Assembly: GCA_027484145.1 (NCBI GenBank)
Contig: JAIXUH010000007.1
Location: 124,001 to 188,000, forward strand
DNA: 64,000 bases
Direction: 5' to 3'
Origin: Rhodobacter sp.
Lineage (GTDB): Bacteria > Pseudomonadota > Alphaproteobacteria > Rhodobacterales > Rhodobacteraceae
Part shown: one piece after another, positions 29,775 to 39,470 of the stretch
Numbering within the stretch: the first letter of the stretch is position 1
How the letters are laid out: each line of letters opens with the position of its first letter
Notes under the pieces: generated by a model
Told to the model about the DNA's origin: nothing
Database searches by the model: none
The model's input: only the letters and a program-made list of their open reading frames with translations
Made by a program: the position numbers and the translations under genes

Positions 29775-31652
29775 TTATCGCAGAACGCCCGCCGCTTTCA
29801 GGGCCTCTGCCTTTTCGCTGTTGTACCACCAGAAATCCAGCTCGCCCAGCGCATAGGGCGGCAGCTCGGCCGGGTGGTCATACATGTCGTAATAGGCCAC
29901 GGTGTGCTTGTTCTTGAACCACTGAGGCACCCAGAACCGTTCGGCGCGCAGCACGCGGTCCAGCGCCTTGGTGGCCACGGTCAATTCGTCCAGCGACTGT
30001 GCCCCCATCACCACATCGACCAGTTTGTCCACCGCCGGGCTTTTCAGCCCCATGATATTGAAGGCCGAGACATCCGCCGTTTCCGACCCGTAATACTGCT
30101 TCAGTTCCGACCCCGAGATATAGCCCGAGCGTGCATTGTGCACCGTCATGTCGAAATCATACTCCGGCGGGCGGGTGCGCGCCTCCATCTGGGCGTTGTC
30201 CACGCGCGTCATCTTGGCATCGATGCCAAGCGCCTTCATGTTTTCAATAAAGGGGTTGATCACGCGGTCAAAGGTCGGGCTGTCGTTCAGGATTTCCACC
30301 GTCAGCGGCTCGCCCTTGTCGTTGCGGACAAGACCATCATCGCCCACTTTCCAGCCCGCCTCTTCCAGCAGGGCACTCGCCTTGCGCAGATTGCCCCGAT
30401 CCAACTGACGTTCGCCCGACACCGGGGCCATCACGGCCTCATCGGTCAGCATGGTGGCGGGCAGCAGGCCTTCGTCCACCAACGGCTGCAGCAGCGCAAC
30501 CTCCTCGGGTGACGGCATGCCCGTGGCCTGCAACCAGCTGTTTTCCCAGACCGAGTTGATACGGGCATAAAGGCCATAGAACAGTGTGGCGTTCGACCAT
30601 TCGAAATTGAACATCATGCCGATGGCTTCGCGCACCCTTTGGTCCTTGAACTTGTCGCGGCGCATGTTGAACACAAAGGCCTGCCCGCTGGCTTTGTTGC
30701 CGTCTGGCAGTTCCACCTTTCGAATCTGGCCCGAGGCTACGGTCGGGAAGTCATAGCCCGTGGCCCATTTGATGGACGAGGCTTCGTTGCGGAAGGTGTA
30801 GTTCCCGGCCTTGAACCCTTCGAAGGCCGCGTCATAGTCGCCGTAGTATTCAATGCGGATGCGGTCAAAGTTGCCGCGCCCCTTGTTGATCGGCAGATCG
30901 TTGCCCCAGTAATCCGGGTTGCGCTTGTAGGTCACCGATTTGCTGACATCAAAGCTTTCCAGCACATATTGGCCGGTGCCCAGCATCGGGGTCAGCGTCG
31001 ATTCCTCCAGATCCAGCTTGTTCGCCTCGTAATGCGCCTTTGAAATCACGGGCAGGCCACCCATGTCGGCGGGCAGGTCACGGAACGGAAAGCCCGCCTT
31101 GAAGGTGAACTTGATCTTGTGGGGGTCCAGCACCTCGACCTTTTCGACCTGTTCGGCCAGCACGGTGCGGAAATCGGTCAGGCCCTTGGCAAGGAAGGTC
31201 TGGTAGGAAAACAACACATCCTCGGCCGTCATCGGCGTGCCGTCCGAGAATTTGACCTCGGGGCGCAGGTTGAAGATCACCCAAGACCGGTCAACCGGAT
31301 ACTCCAAAGTGGTGCACAGCAGGCAGTAAACGGCGCCGATCTCGTTCGAGGTGCCGGTCAGGATGCTTTCGAACGGCGCGCTGGACAGTGCCGCCGCGCG
31401 CCCCTTGACCGAATAGGGGTTCATGCTGTCATAGCCACCGAATGCCCACTGCGAAATCTCGCCCCCCTTGGGTGCGTCGGGGTTCACATAGGGCAGATGC
31501 GTGAAATCAGCGGGCAGCGCCAGTTCGCCAAAGGTCGAAATGCCGTGCGACGTGATGACGACACCGGCTGCGGCTGGCAGGCCCAAAAGCCCGCCGATCA
31601 GCGCACCCGTGCCCAAGACCGTTCCCCACGCCTTAGCCAAAGCAGTTGCCAT
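29775..31652 (-). CDS. yejA: Extracellular solute-binding protein, oligopeptide type (YejA-like)
   Basis: SBP_bac_5-like: [28 protein letters not shown], signal peptide, first gene of the yej cluster. Confidence 0.9.
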   Translation of the reverse strand: MATALAKAWGTVLGTGALIGGLLGLPAAAGVVITSHGISTFGELALPADFTHLPYVNPDAPKGGEISQWAFGGYDSMNPYSVKGRAAALSSAPFESILTGTSNEIGAVYCLLCTTLEYPVDRSWVIFNLRPEVKFSDGTPMTAEDVLFSYQTFLAKGLTDFRTVLAEQVEKVEVLDPHKIKFTFKAGFPFRDLPADMGGLPVISKAHYEANKLDLEESTLTPMLGTGQYVLESFDVSKSVTYKRNPDYWGNDLPINKGRGNFDRIRIEYYGDYDAAFEGFKAGNYTFRNEASSIKWATGYDFPTVASGQIRKVELPDGNKASGQAFVFNMRRDKFKDQRVREAIGMMFNFEWSNATLFYGLYARINSVWENSWLQATGMPSPEEVALLQPLVDEGLLPATMLTDEAVMAPVSGERQLDRGNLRKASALLEEAGWKVGDDGLVRNDKGEPLTVEILNDSPTFDRVINPFIENMKALGIDAKMTRVDNAQMEARTRPPEYDFDMTVHNARSGYISGSELKQYYGSETADVSAFNIMGLKSPAVDKLVDVVMGAQSLDELTVATKALDRVLRAERFWVPQWFKNKHTVAYYDMYDHPAELPPYALGELDFWWYNSEKAEALKAAGVLR

Positions 31653-31767
31653 GTCGCGTTACCCCCAGTTTTCTATGTCGCTTGACGCGTTGTCTTGCAT
31701 TTAGGGAAGTAAAGCGCGGATTGTCGATGGCTCAAGTTGCGTTTGCGTGAGCGGTTCGCAACAAATG

Positions 31768-31792
31768 AAAAAGGCCGCCCCAAAGGACGGCC
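31768..31792 (-). terminator. Rho-independent terminator after the cytochrome c gene
   Basis: Minus strand GGCCGTCC-TTTG-GGGCGGCC-TTTTT (one G-U pair). Confidence 0.85.
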
Positions 31793-31817
31793 CCATATGC
31801 TGCAAAGAAGGCAAACC

Positions 31818-32345
31818 TTAGGGGTTCGCGGCCAGATAGGCGATCACGTTTGCGCGGTCTTCGACCTTCGGCAAACCTGCGAAAGACATCTTGGTGCCGG
31901 GAACATAGGCCTTCGGGTTGGTCAGGAAGGCGTTCAGGTTTTCCGGGGTCCATTTGTCGGCAGCCATGGCGACCAGACTATCGGAGTACCCAAAGCCTGC
32001 GATGCTGGCCTTGGCACGGTCAACCACGCCATTGAGGTGCGGGCCCGTTCCATCCACGCCGTCCATCTTGTGGCAGGCCTTGCACTTGGCGAACACCTTT
32101 TCGCCCGCTGCGGCATCCGCCGATGCCAGAACGGTGGCGAAATCCGGCCCTTCAGCGGCGGCTTCGGTCGTCTCCGGCTCGGCGCCGGTGTCAATCACAT
32201 AGGCTTGCTGAACCTCGCCCTCGGCACCGTGGCCCCCGGCATCCATCGCATAGATCCCTTCGGCAGCCCATCCCGCCAGCAGGAACACAAGAAGCGACCC
32301 GCAGACCGCGCCCGTTACCTTGGTCATCGTCATCGTGTCGAACAT
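31818..32345 (-). CDS. Membrane-anchored c-type cytochrome (CycM/cytochrome cy-like)
   Basis: N-terminal [30 protein letters not shown], Met ligand region GTKMSFAGL; start at 32345. Confidence 0.88.
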   Translation of the reverse strand: MFDTMTMTKVTGAVCGSLLVFLLAGWAAEGIYAMDAGGHGAEGEVQQAYVIDTGAEPETTEAAAEGPDFATVLASADAAAGEKVFAKCKACHKMDGVDGTGPHLNGVVDRAKASIAGFGYSDSLVAMAADKWTPENLNAFLTNPKAYVPGTKMSFAGLPKVEDRANVIAYLAANP

Positions 32346-32471
32346 GTCGCGTCTTCCCTTGGTATTCATTTGCGGCGTTATGTATCCGCTTCCACCCATG
32401 GGTTTCAAGGTGTAGGAGCGCGACCGATTGCCCCTTTTTGCAGGGGTTTTGTCGAAACGGAGCTTTCGCAC

Positions 32472-33302
32472 ATGACCGGACGCATCGCCTTTCAGGGGGA
32501 ACTGGGTGCTTATTCGCATCAGGCCTGCCAGCAAGCCCGGCCCGGCATGGACGTTGTGCCCTGCACAACGTTTGAAGATGTGGTCGAACAAACCCGCTCG
32601 GGCGGGGTTGATTTGGGTATGCTGGCGGTCGAAAACTCTACATATGGGCGGGTGGCCGATGTGCACAGCCTGTTGCCGCGGTCTGGCCTGCATATCGTGG
32701 GCGAGGCTTTCGTGCGTGTTCACGTCAATCTTCTGGGCGTGCGCGGGGCAAATCTGGCCGAAGTGAAAGAGGCGCATGGCCATGTGGTCATCTTGCCGCA
32801 ATGTGCCGGATTTCTGCGCAGCCACGGGATTCGCGGCAAGGTCAGCAGCGACAATGCCCGCGCCGCCCGCGAAGTGGCCGAAGCCGGCGATCCGTCACGG
32901 GCCGCTTTGGCCAGCGAACTGGCCGCCGCGATCTATGGTCTGGATGTTCTGGCGCGGCATATCGAGGACCATCAGAACAACACCACGCGCTTTCTGGTCA
33001 TGAGCCGGACACCCGACCACAGCCGCCGCGCGGAACACATGGTCACGACCTTTACCTTCCGGGTGCGCAACATTCCGGCAGCCCTTTACAAGGCACTCGG
33101 CGGCTTTGCGACCAACGGCGTGAACATGACCAAGCTGGAAAGCTATATGGTCGGCGGCAGCTTTACCGCGACCGAGTTCTATGCCGATATCGAAGGCCAC
33201 CCCGACGATGAAAACGTGGCGCGTGCGCTGGAAGAATTGCGCTACTTCACCACCAACGTCGATATTCTGGGTGTCTATCCGACCGACCGGCCGCGTGGCT
33301 GA
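32472..33302 (+). CDS. pheA: Prephenate dehydratase
   Basis: [44 protein letters not shown] domain [21 protein letters not shown]. Confidence 0.94.
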   Translation: MTGRIAFQGELGAYSHQACQQARPGMDVVPCTTFEDVVEQTRSGGVDLGMLAVENSTYGRVADVHSLLPRSGLHIVGEAFVRVHVNLLGVRGANLAEVKEAHGHVVILPQCAGFLRSHGIRGKVSSDNARAAREVAEAGDPSRAALASELAAAIYGLDVLARHIEDHQNNTTRFLVMSRTPDHSRRAEHMVTTFTFRVRNIPAALYKALGGFATNGVNMTKLESYMVGGSFTATEFYADIEGHPDDENVARALEELRYFTTNVDILGVYPTDRPRG

Positions 33303-33310
33303 TCGGCGCG

Positions 33311-33784
33311 TTAGCGTTTCGCCTGCGTGGCAAAGCGCTGCTCGATCTCGGACCCAAGCTGTTGCAGGCGCTGGTTCAGCCGGGTTTGCACCCGCGCTTT
33401 CGCCAGTTTGACCGATTGCATGAACAGACGCGCGCCCAGCGTCAGCGGTTGGACCTGTGAATGAAAGACAAGTCGCGTGCGCTTGGGTGACAGCGACATC
33501 AACTCAAACGACATATCGCCGTCCACCACCCGAGAATGGCAGAAAAAGCCCAGTTTGGTGTCGGGTTCCAGTGTCGTCACCTTGACCTCAAGCTTGCGGT
33601 CCTTGCCGCGCATCCGGAACTTGACCGACCACGCCATGCCCACGCCAACCACGCGCGGCTTGTCGATCCGGTTGACCTCGGCCCCACGGCGCAGGGCCGA
33701 GCGTTCCCACCCATCAAAATCGGTAAGGGCAGAAAACACAAAGGTAAGCGGCGCCTCGATATCTGTCCGCGATGAAAGATGCAT
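33311..33784 (-). CDS. SRPBCC family protein
   Basis: HLSSRTDIEAPLTFVFSALTDFDGWERSALRRGAEV START-like N-terminus. Confidence 0.75.
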   Translation of the reverse strand: MHLSSRTDIEAPLTFVFSALTDFDGWERSALRRGAEVNRIDKPRVVGVGMAWSVKFRMRGKDRKLEVKVTTLEPDTKLGFFCHSRVVDGDMSFELMSLSPKRTRLVFHSQVQPLTLGARLFMQSVKLAKARVQTRLNQRLQQLGSEIEQRFATQAKR

Positions 33785-33822
33785 CCGCCGTTGCTCCTGC
33801 CTTGCCTGCTATTTGGCCCTGA

Positions 33823-34845
33823 TCACCCGTGATCATGCTGCCGTCGGACTGTGCCCGCCCGTTCGACGTGAATCTGGGGGCAATCCAGACAGTCCGCAAG
33901 CCAGTTCTGTATCAGAAAATGAGCAATCGCCCCTTTGCGGGCCGGTTTAATCTGTGGATGGGTTCCCGCCATCACGCTGACCATATCTTCACGCGTCACC
34001 CAGACCGCATGTTCCAACTCGGCCGGGTCAATCCGGATGTCATCATCCAGCGCTTCGCCCGCACAGCCAAACATCAGACTGGCCGGAAAAGGCCACGGCT
34101 GGTTGGCGATGTAACGCACGTCCCCCACGCGAATGCCCGCCTCTTCGAACACCTCGCGGCGCACGGCGGCCTCGATGGTTTCGCCCGGTTCGACAAACCC
34201 GGCAAGGCAGGAATACATCCCTTCGGGCCATGCCGCGTTGCGCCCCAGCAGCGCCTTGTTGTCATGTGTGATCAGCATGATCACAACGGGGTCGGTGCGT
34301 GGAAAATGCTGCGCGCCGCAGGCCGGGCATGATCTTTGCCAGCCCGCCATGGACGGTTGCGATGCCGCCCCACAGGCGGAACAGAAGCGGTGGCTGCGAT
34401 GCCATTGCGCCACAGCTTTTGCCGTAGCGGCCAGTTCCGCCTCACGCGCGGTCAGTTGCAGCATCACCCCGCGCAATTCGACAAAGGCCAGATCATCGGA
34501 CAGGGCCGGATGGCGCTGCGCACTGGAGTCAAAGAACCCCGCCTCTACCGCTTCGGCCCCCGCTTCGGGCGACCAATCAGAGATATCGGCGGCAAAGCGC
34601 GGCAACCCGTCATCCAGCCCCAGAAAGATCAGGTGTTCGGCCGCGTGCAGCACCGGGCTGTCTGTCCCGACCCAGCCCAGCGAAGCCCCGGCACGCAAAA
34701 GCGGTTTGCCCCGCCACAGCGGCAGAACATGCCCGCGCGCGCGCAGATCGGCCTGTGCAGCATTGTCCCCGCGCAGATGCCCCGCCCGGTCAAGGGCCGA
34801 CCCGCCAAAGGTCACCGTTTCTGCCACCTGCATCATCGCCCCCAA
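33823..34845 (-). CDS. nudC: NAD(+)/NADH diphosphatase (Nudix)
   Basis: Zn motif CSACGAASQPSMAGWQRSCPACGAQHFPRTDPVVIML; Nudix box GFVEPGETIEAAVRREVFEEAGI. Confidence 0.92.
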   Translation of the reverse strand: MGAMMQVAETVTFGGSALDRAGHLRGDNAAQADLRARGHVLPLWRGKPLLRAGASLGWVGTDSPVLHAAEHLIFLGLDDGLPRFAADISDWSPEAGAEAVEAGFFDSSAQRHPALSDDLAFVELRGVMLQLTAREAELAATAKAVAQWHRSHRFCSACGAASQPSMAGWQRSCPACGAQHFPRTDPVVIMLITHDNKALLGRNAAWPEGMYSCLAGFVEPGETIEAAVRREVFEEAGIRVGDVRYIANQPWPFPASLMFGCAGEALDDDIRIDPAELEHAVWVTREDMVSVMAGTHPQIKPARKGAIAHFLIQNWLADCLDCPQIHVERAGTVRRQHDHG

Positions 34846-35024
34846 GATCGCGGCACCTCGACAACAGTGCCAGACGCGTCATGGCATGCCCGAAGCGCGA
34901 CGGCAAATGCCCTTGGCCCGAAACTGCCCGCCGTATCGGCACGGCCCAAAGGTCATGCAACCAGAAAGATATCATTTGGATAGGATATTCCATTTTGGAT
35001 AGAACACTTTCGTTTCGCTGCTAT

Positions 35025-35056
35025 TCTTTTCGCGCACCGATCTTTTCGCGCACCGA
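35025..35056. repeat. Perfect tandem duplication of 16-mer TCTTTTCGCGCACCGA
   Basis: Two adjacent identical copies 35025-35040 and 35041-35056 just upstream of the cpdB-like gene. Confidence 0.95.
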
Positions 35057-35074
35057 AAACACGTCAGGGTCCCG

Positions 35075-36973
35075 ATGCAGCCATTCGACCATAAAGCTTC
35101 CGCCCCGTTCCACGCCGCAGCACCCGACCCGACAGATGACCAGACCTCGTCCACGGTGCACCTTCGGGTGATGGCGACATCCGACCTTCACATGCACCTT
35201 GCCGCCTATGACTATTTTGCCGACCGCCCCAGCATGACAACGGGTCTTGCCATGACGGCCAGTCTGATCGCGGCGGCGCGGGCCGAGGTGGCCAATACCA
35301 TTCTTCTGGACAACGGCGATTTTCTGCAAGGCAGCCCCTTTGGCGATTTCACGGTGCAGCAGCGCACCAAGCCCAATCCGATGGTGGCCGCGATGAACCA
35401 CCTTCGTTATGACGCGGCCACTTTGGGCAACCACGAATTCTCGCACGGGTTGGATTACCTGTTGTCCGCCTTGGGCGACGCCGCGTTTCCGATTGTCTCG
35501 GCCAATGTGCACCGCCTGTCGGACGGCACGCCCGATGGCCCGCTTGTGCCCGGTTCGGTGATTCTGGAACGCACCCTTGTGGATCAGGCCGGACAGCCCC
35601 AAGGGCTGCGGATCGGCATCACCGGGGTTTTGCCGCCGCAGACGGCCATCTGGGACCGTCAGGCCATTCTGGGCCGCGTTCACATGACCGGGATCACCGC
35701 CGCCGCCCGCCGCGAGGTGCGCCACCTCAAACAGCAGGGGGCCGAGATCGTGATCGTGCTGGCTCATTGCGGGCTGGGTGATGATACGGCCGCCGATGAT
35801 CCGCTGGCAGAACATGCCGCCCTTGCCGTGGCCGCGATTGACGGCGTGGATGCCGTGATCGGCGGCCATATCCATCTGGCCTTTCCAGGCCCCGGCATCG
35901 CCTTTGAACCCGGCATCGACCCCGTTCTTGGGTCTTTGCACGGCAAGCCTGCCGTGATGGCGGGGTTCTTTGGTTCGCACCTTGGGGTGATCGACCTGAC
36001 CTTGGCGCAGGGTCCGCAGGGCTGGCACATCCGGCAGCACAAAAGCCAGACCCGGCCAATTGCGCTTCGCGATGCCATGGGGAATACCGCCCCCCTTGTG
36101 CGGCCGAACCCGGTTGTGACCAAACTGATCAGAAAGTCGCATTCGCGCGCTCTTGCTTGGGTGCGTCGGCCCATCGGCCGCACGGTGCAGCCCATCCACA
36201 GCTTTTTCGCCATGGTCACCGATTGCCCTTCGGTCCGGCTGGTGAATGCAGCACAGACCGCCCATGTGCGCGACCGCCTGTCCGGGGGGCCATGGGCGGG
36301 GGTTCCGGTTCTGTCTGCCGCTGCACCCTTCAAGGCGGGCGGGCGGGCGGGGCCCGAGAATTTTTGCAACATCCCCCCCGGCAAGCTGTTGTTGCGCCAC
36401 GCTGTCGATCTGTATCTGCACCCCAACAGCATCGTGGCCCTTGCCCTGACCGGGCAAGAGGTACGGCATTGGCTGGAACAATCGGCCACGGTCTTTCGCC
36501 AGATCAGCCCCGGTGGGCAGGATCAGCCTTTGTTGCAGGACGGCATGCCCAGCTTTCTGTTCGACCACATCAGCGGCATTTCCTATTCCATCGACCTTGC
36601 CCGCCCACCCGGACAGCGCCTGCAAGACATCCGCTGGAACGGCCAGCCTTTGCCCGATGAGGCGCGGTTTGTGCTGGCCACCAACAGTTACCGCGGCAGC
36701 GGCAGCGGCAGCTTTGTGACCGACCCTGACCGCAAGATGGTGCTGGCCGAGGGGGTTCCGAACCGGGATGTCGTAATCAGCCATCTGGCGCGGCAGGCCG
36801 ACCTTGCCGACACCGCCCCGCCATCTTGGCGCTTTGCCTCGATGCCGGGCACCAGCGTGGTGTTCGACAGCGCCCCTGATGCGGCCCACCATATGCAGGA
36901 TGCGCCGCACCTGAACCTGACGGCCTTGGCCCGCACGGCCGAAGGTTTCCTGCGCTTTCGCCTGCACCTGTGA
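35075..36973 (+). CDS. cpdB: 2',3'-cyclic-nucleotide 2'-phosphodiesterase/3'-nucleotidase-like (CpdB family)
   Basis: RVMATSDLHMHLAAYDYF, LGNHEFSHGLDYL, VLAHCGLG, GGHIHLAFPG metallophosphatase motifs; FVLATNSYRGSGSGSF. Confidence 0.88.
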   Translation: MQPFDHKASAPFHAAAPDPTDDQTSSTVHLRVMATSDLHMHLAAYDYFADRPSMTTGLAMTASLIAAARAEVANTILLDNGDFLQGSPFGDFTVQQRTKPNPMVAAMNHLRYDAATLGNHEFSHGLDYLLSALGDAAFPIVSANVHRLSDGTPDGPLVPGSVILERTLVDQAGQPQGLRIGITGVLPPQTAIWDRQAILGRVHMTGITAAARREVRHLKQQGAEIVIVLAHCGLGDDTAADDPLAEHAALAVAAIDGVDAVIGGHIHLAFPGPGIAFEPGIDPVLGSLHGKPAVMAGFFGSHLGVIDLTLAQGPQGWHIRQHKSQTRPIALRDAMGNTAPLVRPNPVVTKLIRKSHSRALAWVRRPIGRTVQPIHSFFAMVTDCPSVRLVNAAQTAHVRDRLSGGPWAGVPVLSAAAPFKAGGRAGPENFCNIPPGKLLLRHAVDLYLHPNSIVALALTGQEVRHWLEQSATVFRQISPGGQDQPLLQDGMPSFLFDHISGISYSIDLARPPGQRLQDIRWNGQPLPDEARFVLATNSYRGSGSGSFVTDPDRKMVLAEGVPNRDVVISHLARQADLADTAPPSWRFASMPGTSVVFDSAPDAAHHMQDAPHLNLTALARTAEGFLRFRLHL

Positions 36974-37028
36974 TCTGTTAACGCTGCGCGGCGGCTGCAG
37001 GATGCGGCGGGATGTTAAGGGAAGCGCG

Positions 37029-37664
37029 ATGTTCGATGCCATTTTCTTCGACCTTGATGGCACGCTGGTCGATACCGAGCGGCTTTCGGTGCGGGCCGGG
37101 CTGACCGCCTTTGCCGAACTGGGCTTTCCGACGGATACCGATTTTCTTCACAGCCTTGTCGGCGTGGACCAACCCACTGCAGGCGGCATCATCAGCCGCA
37201 ACTGCCCCGGCATCGATCTGACAGACCTGTTGGCGGCGTGGGACCGTGCCGCCTTGCACGAAGGCCGCAACGGCATTCCGCTGAAACCCCATGCCGCCGA
37301 GGTGGTGGCCCATCTGGCCGCGTGGCATCCGATGGCGGTCGTCACCTCATCCGGCCCGACATGGGCCGCGTCCAAGCTGGCGCAAACGGGCCTTGCCGAT
37401 TGCTTTCGCATGGTGATCACCCGTCAGGATGTGACCGCGCCAAAGCCTGCGCCGGACCCCTATCTGCTGGCCGCCCGACGGCTGGGTGCCGACCCTGCCC
37501 GTTGTCTGGTGTTCGAAGACAGCGAACCGGGCGCCGAGGCGGGCTTTCGCGCGGGCATGAAGGTCATTCAGGTGCCCGATCTCATCGCCCCCTCGGGCCG
37601 CTTTGCCCACCACATCGCCACGGACTTGCGTGCCGGGGCTATCTGGGCGGGGCTGCTGGACTGA
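37029..37664 (+). CDS. HAD family phosphatase
   Basis: FDAIFFDLDGTLVDTERLS, APKPAPDPYLLAARRLG, CLVFEDSEPGAEAG. Confidence 0.92.
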   Translation: MFDAIFFDLDGTLVDTERLSVRAGLTAFAELGFPTDTDFLHSLVGVDQPTAGGIISRNCPGIDLTDLLAAWDRAALHEGRNGIPLKPHAAEVVAHLAAWHPMAVVTSSGPTWAASKLAQTGLADCFRMVITRQDVTAPKPAPDPYLLAARRLGADPARCLVFEDSEPGAEAGFRAGMKVIQVPDLIAPSGRFAHHIATDLRAGAIWAGLLD

Positions 37665-37716
37665 CAGGCCCCTTACAGCAGCCCTTGCAGAATCTTTGTC
37701 CTGGCCCTATCTGAGG

Positions 37717-37816
37717 CGTCGAGAGGTTGGCGCGGGCAGGTGCCTCGCCAACCCGGTCAGGTCCGGAAGGAAGCAGCCGTAACGAGCCCCACTTGGGTCG
37801 TTGTCCAGCCTCTCAC
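37717..37816 (+). ncRNA. ffs: Bacterial small SRP RNA (4.5S type)
   Basis: GGTCAGGTCCGGAAGGAAGCAGCCGTAACGAG core; GAGAGG (37721-37726) pairs with CCTCTC (37809-37814); ends approximate. Confidence 0.93.
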
Positions 37817-37946
37817 CCCTTCCCCAGCATTTGCATTTGTCCGCACGCCTTGCAGGGGCCGCGTGTCGGCTTGCGGTTGCCCGGTCAGGCCGGTCACGCT
37901 ATGAACCGCACAGACACCCATCTGCCCAACCACCAGCGAGGCCCTG

Positions 37947-39470
37947 ATGACCACCCCCCCGAAACCTGTCGTCCTGTGCATTCTTGACGGCTGGGGGATT
38001 GGCCCTGTGCCCGAATACAACGCGCCGGCCCTTGCGCAGACGCCCGCCTTTGATGCGCTTATGGCGACCTGCCCGCATTCTACGCTGACCACCTTTGGCC
38101 CTGATGTGGGCTTGCCGCGCGGCCAGATGGGCAATTCCGAGGTGGGTCACACCAACATCGGCGCAGGCCGGGTTGTGGCGATGGACCTTGGCGCAATTGA
38201 CCTTGCGGTCGAAGATGGCAGCCTTGCGACCAACCCGGCGATCCTTGAGTTCATCCGCGCCGTCAAATCCAAGGGCGGCACGGCGCATCTGATGGGCGTG
38301 ATTTCCGATGGCGGTGTGCATGGCCACATCAGCCACGTCATCGCCGCGTGCAAGGCAATTACCGCCCATGGCGTTCCGGTGGCCCTGCATGCCATCACCG
38401 ACGGGCGCGATGTGGCCCCTTCCTCGGCGGCCGGGTTCATGGCCAAACTGACCGCCGCCCTTCCCGATGGGGCACGCGTGGCCACCGTGATCGGCCGCTA
38501 TTGGGCGATGGACCGTGACAACCGCTGGGACCGGGTCAGCCGCGCCTTTGATGCGATGGTGCATGCCAAGGGTGAGCCCGCCGCCGATGCCGAGACGGCC
38601 GTGGCGCAATCCTATGCCAAGGGCGAAACCGATGAATTCATTGCCCCCACTGTCATCGGCACCTATGCCGGGGCCAAGGATGGGGACGGTTATTTCTGCC
38701 TGAATTTCCGCGCCGACCGCGCGCGTGAGATTCTGTCCGCGCTCGGCGATCCCGCCTTTACCGGGTTTGACGCCGGCGTGCGCCCGAAATGGGCGGCGAT
38801 GCTGGGCATGGTCGAGTATTCCACCGCGCATAACGCCTATATCGCGACGGCTTTCCCCAAGCGGGTGATCGTGAACTGCCTTGGCGAATGGGTCGCAAAC
38901 CACGGCCGCACCCAGTTCCGGCTGGCCGAAACCGAGAAATACCCCCACGTCACGTTCTTTCTGAACGGCGGGCGCGAAGTGCCTTTTGTGGGCGAGGACC
39001 GCTATATGGCGCAGTCGCCCAAGGTCGCCACCTATGACCTGCAACCGGAAATGAGCGCGCCAGAAGTGTCAGACCATTTGGTCGGCGCAATTGAAAAGGG
39101 CTATGATCTGATCGTGGTCAACTTTGCCAACCCCGATATGGTCGGGCATACCGGCGTTTTGTCGGCGGCCATCGCTGCCTGCGAAAGCGTTGACCACGGC
39201 CTTGGCCGCGCGGTGGCTGCGCTGAAGGCCTGCGGCGGGGCGATGATCGTCACAGCCGATCACGGCAACTGCGAACAGATGTGGGACCCGGTCACGAATG
39301 GCCCGCATACGGCGCATACCGTGAACCCGGTGCCAGTGATCCTGTTTGGCGGCCCGCCGGGGGCAACCTTGCGCGACGGAGGCCGTCTGGCCGATCTGTC
39401 GCCCACCATCCTTTCGCTGATGGGCCTGCCGCAACCGCCAGAAATGACGGGGAAAAGCTTGCTGAAATGA
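37947..39470 (+). CDS. gpmI: 2,3-bisphosphoglycerate-independent phosphoglycerate mutase
   Basis: VVLCILDGWGIG, MGNSEVGHTNIGAGRVV, NFANPDMVGHTG, VTADHGNCEQM. Confidence 0.96.
   Translation: MTTPPKPVVLCILDGWGIGPVPEYNAPALAQTPAFDALMATCPHSTLTTFGPDVGLPRGQMGNSEVGHTNIGAGRVVAMDLGAIDLAVEDGSLATNPAILEFIRAVKSKGGTAHLMGVISDGGVHGHISHVIAACKAITAHGVPVALHAITDGRDVAPSSAAGFMAKLTAALPDGARVATVIGRYWAMDRDNRWDRVSRAFDAMVHAKGEPAADAETAVAQSYAKGETDEFIAPTVIGTYAGAKDGDGYFCLNFRADRAREILSALGDPAFTGFDAGVRPKWAAMLGMVEYSTAHNAYIATAFPKRVIVNCLGEWVANHGRTQFRLAETEKYPHVTFFLNGGREVPFVGEDRYMAQSPKVATYDLQPEMSAPEVSDHLVGAIEKGYDLIVVNFANPDMVGHTGVLSAAIAACESVDHGLGRAVAALKACGGAMIVTADHGNCEQMWDPVTNGPHTAHTVNPVPVILFGGPPGATLRDGGRLADLSPTILSLMGLPQPPEMTGKSLLK

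Noticed and set aside
35021-37063. 680-aa minus-strand ORF
   Set aside because: Antisense to the well-supported cpdB-like gene; His/Arg/Gly/Gln-rich translation typical of high-GC shadow ORFs.
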